From Owenia fusiformis (Eukaryota > Annelida > Polychaeta > Sabellida > Oweniidae): a stretch of DNA of 64,000 bases. The notes below the pieces were generated by a model. That model saw only the letters and a list, made by a program, of their open reading frames with translations. It was not told the origin of the DNA and did no database searches. Positions 10,701-20,059 of the stretch are shown here, piece by piece. Within the stretch, counting starts at the first letter, position 1; every line of letters begins with the position of its first letter. The stretch covers positions 33,250,109 to 33,314,108 of the forward strand of contig CAIIXF020000002.1 of NCBI GenBank assembly GCA_903813345.2, written 5' to 3'. The translations under genes and the position numbers were made by a program.

Positions 10701-13700
10701 TAATTTTATAGTTTTCAATATAACTACTGTTGTGTAGTTGTAGAGGACATTTCGAGAAAATGCAATTTGATTTAGTGCATCAGCGTTGAACAGAGAATGA
10801 AAAATGGATGCATTTAGAGATGGAATTGGAAAAATTCATTCATGAAGCGTTTACATCCAAGTGATTTGTATCATTAATCTGAAAACAGCCCACCATCACT
10901 GATCTAAGAAATGCTTCAAAATGATTTGAAAAGAATGGAGAGCCAGCATTGCCGCCTAGTGAAATACAGTCCAGAGACATCTTGCTGCCTCACCCTATCT
11001 ACCCAGCCTTTTTGTGGAAATGGGGTGTTTTTTTGTTTTTGGGGGGGACATAATAAACAAAACTTACCTCCAGTGAGGAGACAGTCACAAAGAATTCTTT
11101 GTTTTTGGATTCTTCTATGTGTTTGAAGAGGCTCTTGTTCAACTAAAACATTTCATAACAGATTATTGGTTTCTGCACATATAAAACTTCAATGGATGGC
11201 AGTGTACGATCAGACTGAGGACAGTGATACTGTTCTAAAGAAATATCTAACACAATGGCAAAAACGAGATGAAAAATTCACTGTGATGTTGACACTCAAT
11301 ATAACAAAAGAATCTTTGGATTAATAAAATTAAGTCTTTAGGGCTCAGAAAGGTACATGTGCATTCAATAGGATGATTTTGCTATAATAGCAGGCAAGAT
11401 TCATACAACATGAATGGTTAAGCTACACATTTTTAAGGAGACTTGTAAGTAAACATGTAAAATTATGATCCTTCTCAATTGATTTACTGGGGATAGTCCT
11501 CTCAGGGATCTGTTTTTCCTTAACATTTTCATACTCAATTGAGCAAGTAGATATTACGAAGAAGAGAACTAACCATAATTCTAGTCGTTCATGCAAAAGT
11601 TCTCAAAAAAGTATAGCTTAATCTCCCTATTATAAATCTAATAAAAATTATTACCTACACTAAATGTGTCATTCATTAGAAATTGCAAAATAAGTTTTTC
11701 TAGTTATCTTATAAATATACAATGCTATACATTTTACAAACCACACAGTGCACACATTGTGGCTTGTCTTTTAATGTACTGCAATTAATGGATTATCAAA
11801 AAATGAACATATTATAAATATTACGTACACATGGTATAATCCCAGGGTCATCCTCTGTCCCTGACATCAAGTAGGTTTTTCCTGATCCAGTCTGAAAGGA
11901 CAATAACAATTACCATGCCATGATACTTGTTCTCTCATTGGTCAATTAGATACCATGTGACTAAAAATATATAGAGGTATTCCATGTCTCCCTGCTTAGA
12001 AAACATGTGAAGAGTTAGAATACAGATATTCGACTCCACAGAATTCATTATTTGTATAACATAAAGCAAGATGAATAAGATACATTCTTATGATATTTTT
12101 TTTCATAAAATGAAAGTTTAACATGTCATATAATATCATGTGTTCGATGGAAGACACTCTAAAGGGCCAGGCATAAATTTTGTCAAAACATTTATCAACA
12201 TAGCTGTGAACATAATGGTTGCAAACATAATGGCTGTAAACATAATGGTTGTAAACATAATAACTGTAAACATTATGGTTGCAAACATAATGGCAGAAAA
12301 CATAACAGCTGTGAACAAATTGTCTTTAAACATAATAGTTGCAAACATAATGGCTGTAAACATAATTGCTAGTGTGAACATAATAGTTGCAAACATAATG
12401 GCTGTAAACATAATTGTTAGTGTGAACATAATAGTTGCAAACATAATGGCTGTAAACATAATTGTTAGTGTGAACATAATGGTTGCAAACATGATGGTGA
12501 TAAGCACAATAGCTATGAACATAATATTGCAAACATAATGGCTGTAAATGTAACAGCTGTGAACATAAAGGCTGTAAACATAATGCCTGTAATCATAACT
12601 TACCGCTCCAAATGCAATGATAGAAACATTGTAGCCCTCAAGGGCTCTCTTAAGTAATGGATCACATGTCTGTTTGTAGATTTGGTTCTGGAAAAAATAA
12701 TATTGTATAATAAATATATGTCTACATGACCATCTACATGCAGTGCAGTTGCATGTCAATAAACTTTTACATTTCTCCATATATATATGATAAAATGAGT
12801 AAATTCTCTCAATATAAAACGTAATGATGTTCTAGCCCAAACAAACCACTAATGCCATCTATTCATCTATAGAAAGTCATTTATTAAACCTAAATCAAAT
12901 ACTTTACTCACCCCTTTAACTTCCCAGGAATAGCAGCTGTCAAAACTGTAACTCTGAGACTGAAAGAAAATAGTAAAAGTCATGTTTTATAATTGAACGA
13001 GGAAATAAAAATAAGGGTCGGCTCCTACATCTACAATGTACATTATACACTCAGGACAAAAGAAGCAATATCGAGTGCTGATTCTATCATTCTGGTACAA
13101 GTTGCACCACTCACCTAAGATAAGCACAACGTTTTATAAAAATTACCATCTTATTTCACATTTTTTCATCAATATTTTTTTTTAAATGTGGAGAACTCTG
13201 GAACACCTCTATAAGTGAAACCATGACTCATTGATTTAATATGTAAATGAACTTCTGTACGAGGCAGACCTCAAAACCTGGCCTAACAAGTAAAAAACTT
13301 GTGAGGTGATGTTCCACTTACAGAATTTACAATACATGTACCTGGATATGAAATGAATATTCTTTAATTAAACAGCTAATAAATCATCATTGTTAGGTTA
13401 GAAACCTTCTAAAACACAGACTAACAAATATAATGCTCTAGTTGTACCTTTCCAGCAGCTTCAATTACAATTTTGTCACCACCTGCTTGCACTATTTTCT
13501 TTGCTCCTTTTTTCTCTTCGTCACTGGAGAATGGACGTACTCGGGCCACGACCCTGACAGGAATTGTCTCTGATGGCTGAAATGTATGTATAATGTATAC
13601 ATAAGCTCCAGAAACTTTAAACAGGTGGCATTGAAGCACCAAAAACTAAAAAATGTTTTAAGTATTTACTATCAATTAGTGTTGTCGCGATGTGCCATAA

Positions 13701-14627
13701 TCGTACATCGATGCATCAGCAATTTTCAGGAGTAAACATCGCGATGTACATCGGGAAAAGGTTGGAGAAAAAGTCCACTAAAATACCGAATGTAAATGCA
13801 ATAAAATACTGAACGCAACAAATAAGTAATAGTACTTCGGTACTTCTGGTAACGATGTATGGAAAATGGTTCATTTAGACAAGCTTAGACATTTTTAAAG
13901 TAAGAAAAATATAAGAGAACATATGTAAATGAACTAAGGAATGAGAAATGTAAGACATTTGCAGGAAAAAGAGATAAGAAAAGATGATTTTTAGCAGATT
14001 AAATTTTTTCCCAAAACATCTATGTTTTGTTCCAGACATCGATGCATCGCCAGAATCACTTTTGGCGATGTATATTGAGATGTATCGACTAATCACGACA
14101 ACACTACTATCTAAGCAAAATATTTGAACGGGCTTAGCCTCATAAACAAAGCTACCTGGTTGTCACACAACCGCACAGAATGAAATTTTTTTTTTCTAAA
14201 TAGCTTATTAGTTTGTAGAGGAAACTCTATTCATCACTCAGGCATCATGACGAGCTCGGCTGATGAACAATCCCAAAATTAACACCGAAAGAGAGGGATT
14301 TGGGACTTCTTCGTTGGTAAGTAGGACGGTGAAAGCTGGTGAAATTCAATGCAAAAAGTCTCTAGCCTAGGCTAGGCTAATCAATTTTTGAAATTATTTT
14401 AAAAATATTTTCCAAACTCAAATGTTAAAATGGGCAACTAATGCTCGTGTATCTTAATCAAGGTCGATACAGTAAAAAGGAGATATGATCATGAATGCTG
14501 TGTCGAGCTTTCTTAACCATGTAGTGCGCTTAGGATAAATAAAACAAGAAACAACGACTAAACTTACCATTTCAGATTTGTTGACAATCACTCGGCTACC
14601 TAAGTCTCGCGAGAATTGAGAAATCAT
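4773..14627 (-). CDS. Divergent kinesin-family motor protein, N-terminal 299 residues (3' end off the left edge)
   Basis: Ten coding exons in transcript order: 14627-14568, 13576-13448, 12959-12912, 12687-12604, 11891-11829, 11142-11068, 10563-10484, 10155-10036, 9551-9414, 4872-4773. All have AG/GT borders and their phases join to 897 nt. The ATG at 14627 opens a 20-codon exon. The motor starts at [10 protein letters not shown] (27-36). The P-loop is GATGSGKT (106-113), split by an intron. [13 protein letters not shown] and PYRDS resemble kinesin-3/KIF28-type motors. Switch I, normally NxxSSRSH, reads KAHRARSH (215-222). Switch II is DLAGIE (249-254) instead of DLAGSE. The loop L12/helix alpha-4 segment is about nine residues short and lacks the EGxNIN motif. 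These changes may alter ATP hydrolysis or microtubule binding, so a motor with altered activity is possible. Exon 9 joins exon 10 in phase across a 4.5-kb intron that holds a LINE. The kinesin call is certain; the subfamily is a guess. Confidence 0.88.
4982..5281 (+). pseudogene. LINE ORF1 C-terminal remnant
   Basis: In frame 2, about 99 codons remain inside the insertion, ending in a basic tail KLKKFINDK before the stop at 5281. The remnant is Ser/Lys/Pro-rich with no RRM or zinc knuckle visible. It is assigned to ORF1 only by its position just upstream of ORF2 and its basic, low-complexity character. The upstream part was lost by 5' truncation at the target-site junction. Confidence 0.5.
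5539..9245 (+). pseudogene. LINE ORF2 endonuclease/reverse transcriptase with three frameshifts
   Basis: The best start is the ATG at 5539 ([14 protein letters not shown]). The APE endonuclease carries LNIRG, QETF, YAPN, GDLNC, SRIDYIL and SDH, and ends near 6240. The reading frame shifts near 6815, in an A-rich run, then continues into the reverse transcriptase. RT motifs are [24 protein letters not shown] and the catalytic YADD (about 7620-7631). A second shift near 7790 puts the thumb motif IKYLGI in another frame. A third near 7890 restores the previous frame, which runs to the stop at 9245. A C-x2-C-x7-H-x4-C zinc motif lies at about 8914-8964. The family is L1-like/Tx1-like by domain order. 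Three shifts mean this copy cannot make full-length ORF2, so it is a dead insertion. Confidence 0.9.
12190..12600. repeat. 15-bp minisatellite (AACATAATGGCTGTA-like) at the kinesin exon 4 donor
   Basis: About 27 diverged copies of a 15-bp unit, in places combined into longer units through an AACATAATTGTTAGTGTG variant. The array lies in the intron and ends within a few bases of the GTAAG donor of the kinesin exon 12687-12604. Its length is a multiple of three without stops, which opens long but meaningless frames on both strands. Confidence 0.9.
13677..14106. mobile_element. hAT-type non-autonomous element in kinesin intron 1
   Basis: The ends are TAGTGTTGTCGCGAT at the left and the inverse of TAGTGTTGTCGTGAT at the right. 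Internal inverted copies of ACATCGATGCATC lie near both ends. Flanking octamers are CTATCAAT and CTATCTAA (6 of 8 match), consistent with an old 8-bp target duplication. There is no coding capacity. Confidence 0.75.
14605..14614. promoter_or_regulatory. TCTCGCGAGA promoter element inside kinesin exon 1
   Basis: A perfect 10-bp TCTCGCGAGA palindrome lies 13 bp inside the kinesin coding region (F5-S6-R7-D8) and about 320 bp upstream of the C16orf87 ATG. This motif is known from mammalian, often bidirectional, promoters. Its use here is inferred. Confidence 0.5.
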
Positions 14628-14930
14628 GGCTAAAAAATATGGAAAGTAATCATAATAGCCTAAAATCGCACAATATAATCATTGAGACAACTATGATAAT
14701 CAGTGATGTTAAAGGTTATTCATTGAAAATTACGAACAATAGTCGAAATTGTTTAATGAAACAGCTGTCAAGATGACAGGTGCACGAGAGCAAGAAACGA
14801 GAATTCGGCAGCCATTGTTGTTGTTTTTATTAATATCACTTTCATGTTTTTATAAGAAAATATCGAGCTCTCTGGGTGAATCTAGCGACTCGGATTGAGT
14901 CTGTATAATTGCTGAATAACAAACACCACG
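14628..14930. promoter_or_regulatory. Shared divergent promoter of the kinesin and C16orf87 homologue
   Basis: Only 303 bp separate the two start codons, which point away from each other. No TATA box is obvious. The interval must hold both 5' UTRs and the core promoters, unless further 5' exons exist. A CAGCTG E-box lies near 14763. Confidence 0.65.
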
Positions 14931-17900
14931 ATGAAATCAACATCTCCAAGACAAGGTCGAAGTACTGCGACGAAAACATGCCCGAAGTGTGAAAAATTCG
15001 TAAGTAATGCATTATCGCCCACCCGGAAGTAAACTTTTTTTATGAATTTTCTTGGTTGCCCTCAATCTGTGCGAGATTATTTCTGTTGCATTGGTTCATA
15101 TTTTCTTTAGCCTGAAAAACCATATAGAACACAGTTTAATAGCTCCCTGCTGCATAGTGAGCACTATCAATCTTCATTATTCAGTTATCTTATGGGCTAT
15201 AGTCAAAACAGAAATGTTTGGGAGTACTTTGAATTTGAAAAAGCAATCAAATGACCATATTGAAACAGTTTATGTAAAAATAGAAACATTGATATTTATC
15301 CTAACTTTTGTATATTTCAGATAGTAATGTATAGTCTAATGTGCAGCAAAGCTGTGGCCTTTTGTAATTTAGGGAGTTTCAGCCATGTTAATTTTTCCGA
15401 AAATAACATGGCAGAGAAGTATCAAAATATAAGAGGACACAGATATGATAGCTAAATTACAAAACAAACTAAAATATACAAAAGTTAGGATAAATATAAA
15501 TGTTTCTATTTTTACATAAACTGTTTCAATATGGTCATTTGATTGCTTATTTTTTAAATTCAAAGTACTCCCAAACATTTCTGTTTTGACTGTAATAGCG
15601 TTTTGCAGATTATTGACATAGACATTAGACTGAAAGTGCGGTTACTCTTTTGTTGACTTCCGGTTTGGACTCCCATTTTTGTTTCTATTATATTAGATAT
15701 TAGATAGATGGTGCTGACTGTTCCCTGCTGCAGTTTCCCACATACTGGATGGATCTCAACAACACGATAGGCTTAGTCATATAAATCCGACCATCTATGC
15801 TCAAAGTTGAAGTAGGGTGGTTATTTGTTCCAATCAGATAACCCAAATCCCGCATTAATTATTAATTTGACATCTCTAAAGCTAGCCGTACCAATCGAAC
15901 ATGATTGGACATCAATGGAGTTATAAAGTTAAATTTTTCAGTGGACATGTACAGAGAAGTACAGACTTTGTACATCAAGGGACATTGTCCATGTCATTCT
16001 TCTATTTCGTCCGATGTTGTCTGCCAGACATTGTTCAGTTTTCTCCAATGAAATGAGAATGAAATAATTAATATGTTAATTCTTTTCAATGGACATCATC
16101 GGACAAATCAAGGCCATTTGTTAATTCATAGATGAACCTATCTCCATTTAAGATGGAACCTCAAATTATGGCAAATCGTGACAGCATAAGAGTCAGTAGT
16201 CATATAAATCTGACCACCGTATGCTGTTATTTAATGTTATTTTTCTTAATTGGATATTTTTTTTATTATTATTTTCTTGTATACGGTGGTGTATGCTAAG
16301 AAAATAAAAAATAAAAATCCAAATAAGAACAAGGAACATCGAAGAACAGCATACAACGGTCAGATTTACATAACTAAGAGTCAACTACTGTTTTATGTTT
16401 CAGATCCCAGTAGCATGCAAGTCATGCGGCTGTGGCCACAGCTTTACACTAAAGACGAGAACACCAGAGAAAGACAAAGGTCTAGGTAAGGCTTATCTTC
16501 TTCTTACTATAAGACACAGTGGTCTGTCTCTCTGTCTGTCTTGACATCTCCTCATAGACTGTTTGACCTTGGGCTCTCACACATGGTCAACATACTAAGT
16601 GGGTCCGTGGGCATTCTACATATTCGGTGATATAAGGTCCTTGGGGCTACTGTGACCCTTGACGAATCATTAGTTGACCTGAGGTCAAGGTCAGTTTTTA
16701 TGGGTCAAAGTCAAAGGTTGATATCTAAATATTTCTCGTTTTAAGGATTGTTGGGGCTGCTGTGACCCTTTGCAACCCATGATTAGGTGACCTGAGGTCA
16801 AGGTCATTCCAATGTCAATATCTAGGTCCTTAGGAGTTTTTGGAGTTTTAAGATCCTGGGTGCTGCTGTGACCCTAGCAAGCCATGATTAGGTTACCTGA
16901 GGTCAAGGTCAATATTTATGGGACAAGATCATCTCAAGGTCAAAGATTGATATATAAGTGTTTGGTGTTTTAATGTACTTGAAGGGTACTGTGACCCTTA
17001 AGAACTCATGATTAGGTGACCTGAGGTCAAAGTTTTTATGGGCCAAGATCTCAAGGTCAAAGGGGAATATCTTGGCATTTCCTAGCAAGCTCACCTCAAT
17101 TCAGGCATCAGTCAAGGTCAAACGATCAATGATCAATTTACAGGTAATAGATATCTAGCATTTTATGGGGGCTGCTATGCTGCCATGTGGGGGCTGTTGT
17201 GCCCCTTGGTCACCTACTCAAACGGGTAGATTGCTAGTTTTTCATAAAGATTTTTAAGACAAATATTCAAAATGTTAGAACAAGTAAGGCATACCGCAAT
17301 GATATATGATAGTCATAACTTTCAATTTGTTTCTGATAATTTGCACCTTTATGCAATCTTAGATAACACTAATGTCCGAGTCATCTGCATACAATAAGAC
17401 CTCTGTATGTGGAACACATTTTTTACCTCTAGATAGTGTTCCACTTGGGAGGTGTTCCACTTGCAGGCATTATGGATAACATGACTTAGAAATGTGTTCC
17501 ACTTATAGAGGTATTCCACTTACAAAGGTGTTCCACTTTACAGGTTTTACTGTTCAAAAGTTTGAAGGGGGAGAATGTATGAAACAACCTGTGCTATGTT
17601 CCATTATATATCTGTGTCTCTAGTGTCTCTTTGTATGTAATATTTGTATTTCTAAATACAGATTTACATAAAATATAACGATTAAGGTTAAGGAGGAGCA
17701 TGAGGGTTCACTTTAGTTTGGCTGATTTCAATCAAATAATCTACATAATCTTGGAAAACATCTACAATACAAATACAGTAATATACAGTACATGTATATG
17801 CCATGTTCAGTCACTGAAAACTGTGAGAGGGACAGAAAATAGCTTTAAAAAAATAATTATGAATCCTTTCTTAATTATCTACTTTAGGTAAACCTGGTGG

Positions 17901-19705
17901 GGTGGTTCAAACTCGTCAAAGGGCGCTCAGTGAACGTGTGAGGAAGGAAACCACACGTTATTGCAATGTCATAGATGTCCAGGGTATAAGAAATAGATCA
18001 ATAAAGTCAAGAAGAGCAAGAACACAGTCTCTCAGAACAAGAATGGTAGGTGCATTATATTCAATTGGTTTTTGGTGAACACTGATTGGTTGATGAAACT
18101 GTAACTCTGAATTTGATTGGTTGATAAAACTGTAACTTTGAATTTGATTGGTTGATAAAACTGTAACTCTGAATTTGATTGGTTGATAAAACTGCAACTC
18201 TGAATTTGATTGGTTGTTAAGAGAAATATCACAGTGAATCTGTTATCAGTTGAAGCTCACAAGATTTACAACAAAAGGTTTATAACATGGAATCCAAACT
18301 CACATAAAAGGCTCTTGAAGTTACATTTGAGATAATTTTTGTATAAAGATCTTATCAACATCAAAACTTTTAAATCACACAGAATCATCAGAGGGAAATC
18401 ACTTATTTGCCAGTTGGAATGCAGGCTTAACGTAGCTATAGTAGCTGGTTCAAGAGCCCAAAAAAGCAAAATTCTTAAATCTGTTGTTCATTTAATATAA
18501 CATCATTGTTTCCTTGGTTATAACTGTTGATTCAGAAATCATCATCTATAAAAGCTTTAGGAAATGGCCCTAAGTTGAACATTTGTCCAGACCATATAAA
18601 TAGGTAATGAGTCTTAAAAACTACCTCCTTTATCACAGGATTCAACCAGCTCAACAACCAGTAAATCTGAATCTCCCATAGAAAAGCCACGGGACAAGCC
18701 ACGTATTAAGGTGGGACGTGGTCGGCCATCTAGAGCACATTTGCAGCGCAGTAAACCAACGGACACTTCCCAGCAGATGCCTACTCAAGTGAAAGATGGT
18801 AACTCAGTTCATTTTATTTTAATATTTTGTAGTATTTTATAGACATTTTATCGTGAATTATAATATCTTCATTTTAGTAATAAATAATGATAGGCCATTT
18901 ATATGGTGAAATTCAGCATGTGTTGGACAAAGCACGAACTGAAGGTGAGTGCATTTTTACTGACATTCTGTCCAATGAGTGTGTAATTTCACCATATTGA
19001 ATGACCTATCATTATCATTATATTCTGATTCAAACATAAAAAATATTTAAAAAAATAGAATATAGGTCCATGAAAGAACCAACTTGCTGGGCATCCCCCA
19101 TCCTCCGATCACAGGGCTTTAAAATTCAGAATATCTTCTTTCTTTTTACCCCCTGCTATAACCAAGTTGGAAGTGCCTGATTAAACTGAATCACGTGATC
19201 TAATTACGCACCGATGACGTATACATGATTGCTGTCGCAGTGTTGCAACAGCGAATCAAATTGCGAGTTCTTAATTGGGGAAATGCTAACTGCTTATAGC
19301 AGGGGGGAAGATGGAGGTACGGATTCTGGACACCTTCTTAGGAGAATGGCCATCCCCAGATAGATCATTGAACGACATATAAGAGGTGGAGAGAGTGTAG
19401 AAATCTGGTCCTAGAATTGATTTAACTCTCTTATTGTTCACATTTCAAATAATCAAAAAAAAATATTTTCAATATAAACAATATGTATGTTATCATGTAT
19501 TATTGTCTGAACTTAAATTATAAGTATCCATAAAAGTAAAACATTGTGATTTTGTGGTATTGCAGGTAGCAACGAGGACAGCAGTTCCAGTAGAGAAATG
19601 GAGGACGTTTATAGTAACATTCCTAAAGAGAAAGCCATGCAATATTCTATCATTCTCGCTGAACTTAACAGAAAATATCTTGGACAGAATTTCAAACCAC
19701 TATGA
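14931..19705 (+). CDS. C16orf87: UPF0547 protein C16orf87 homologue
   Basis: Five coding exons: 14931-14999, 16404-16485, 17888-18045, 18639-18798, 19566-19705. All have GT-AG borders and compatible phases, giving 609 nt and 202 residues. An N-terminal Cys cluster (C17, C20, C28, C31, C33; CPKC then VACKSCGCG) is the family signature and looks like a zinc ribbon. The middle is basic and disordered with a GRGRPS patch, an AT-hook-like motif. The conserved C terminus IPKEKAMQYSIILAELNRKY matches the family's end domain. The human protein is about 154 residues; the extra length here is in the linker. The molecular function is poorly known in any species; the basic patch suggests a nuclear protein. 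Introns carry several foldback elements and a tandem repeat. An AATAAA at 20033 probably ends the transcript. Confidence 0.93.
15196..15599. mobile_element. 404-bp near-complete palindrome (foldback element) in C16orf87 intron 1
   Basis: The outer arm 15196-15320 is repeated in inverse at about 15470-15599. The inner part also folds: TTTTGTAATTTAG near 15358 pairs with CTAAATTACAAAA near 15454, and GCCATGTTA pairs with TAACATGGC around the centre. The whole unit could form one long hairpin. A target duplication was not found. Confidence 0.8.
16197..16376. mobile_element. 180-bp hAT-type MITE just upstream of C16orf87 exon 2
   Basis: A 19-bp terminal inverted repeat, TAGTCATATAAATCTGACC, has an inverse match at the right end with two mismatches. 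Flanking octamers AGAGTCAG (16189-16196) and AGAGTCAA (16377-16384) differ at one base. The element ends 27 bp before the exon, so its right end sits in the acceptor region. A related terminus, TAGTCATATAAATCCGACCA, occurs near 15775. Confidence 0.85.
16600..17150. repeat. Degenerate tandem repeat rich in AGGTCA half sites, C16orf87 intron 2
   Basis: Four to five diverged units of about 110-130 bp. Each has CTGTGACCCT, then CATGATTAGGTGACCTGAGG, then TCAAGGTCA and ATGGG..AAGATC. TGACCTGAGGTCA, an everted pair of AGGTCA half sites, recurs at the same place in each unit. Confidence 0.8.
17420..17550. repeat. GTTCCACTT-type dispersed repeat
   Basis: Five GTTCCACTT or ATTCCACTT phrases alternate with GAGGTGT-like spacers. 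The same phrase recurs at about 13190, 37250-37350 and 44190-44400 within the window, so this is probably a common dispersed repeat. Confidence 0.5.
18083..18213. repeat. 31-bp tandem repeat, about 4 copies, C16orf87 intron 3
   Basis: The unit starts GATTGGTTGATAAAACTGTA and ends ACTCTGAATTT. Copies differ by single bases. Each unit carries an inverted CCAAT (ATTGG). The array starts about 40 bp after the exon 3 donor. Confidence 0.9.
18878..19020. mobile_element. 143-bp MITE with about 35-bp terminal inverted repeats
   Basis: ATGATAGGCCATTTATATGG near the left end is repeated in inverse with small changes at the right end, and both arms continue through GGTGAAATT. There is no coding capacity. 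The target duplication is unclear. It lies in C16orf87 intron 4. Confidence 0.75.
19120..19335. repeat. Imperfect inverted repeat, C16orf87 intron 4
   Basis: CAGAAT...TCTTC...CCCCCTGCTATAA (about 19126-19170) is matched in inverse by TTATAGCAGGGGGGAAGATG...ATTCTG (about 19293-19330). It may be an old MITE. Confidence 0.45.
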
Positions 19706-20032
19706 TGTATCCTCAGACGTTTAACTATTGAAAATTTTAGAGATTGTTATTTGTATGGAGAGCAGTATAACACAGAGATACAGAGATAAAAAAGAGCAAT
19801 ATCCTTTTTAAAAACAAGTCTGACAAGGCCTTAGACTGAGTTCTGTTTTATTGAGATGTCATGATTAAGTTTTTTATTGTGATGTTATACATTATGACTG
19901 AGTTTTGTTTTATTCTGATGTCAAACATAATGACTGAAGAGAAGATATAAAATGATGTCAGATTTGCGTGGAGGACAGTTTGACACTCAATTATCTTAAA
20001 ATTTCCAGGAGAATCTTTAAGAATTTTAGTTT

Positions 20033-20038
20033 CAATAA
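20033..20038 (+). terminator. AATAAA polyadenylation signal of C16orf87
   Basis: AATAAA about 330 bp after the C16orf87 stop. It is the first good signal downstream and gives a 3' UTR of plausible length. Confidence 0.55.
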
Positions 20039-20059
20039 AAGCCTACTTTTAGTTAAGTT

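Noticed and set aside
12136-12780. Long open frames on both strands with Met/Ile/Thr-rich translation
   Set aside because: They are translations of a 15-bp minisatellite in a kinesin intron; the unit length is a multiple of three and lacks stops.
14231-14320. Possible plus-strand exon with an ATG and a GTAAGT near 14315
   Set aside because: The frame closes after about a dozen codons (ends CCCAAAATTAA), and nothing downstream matches it.
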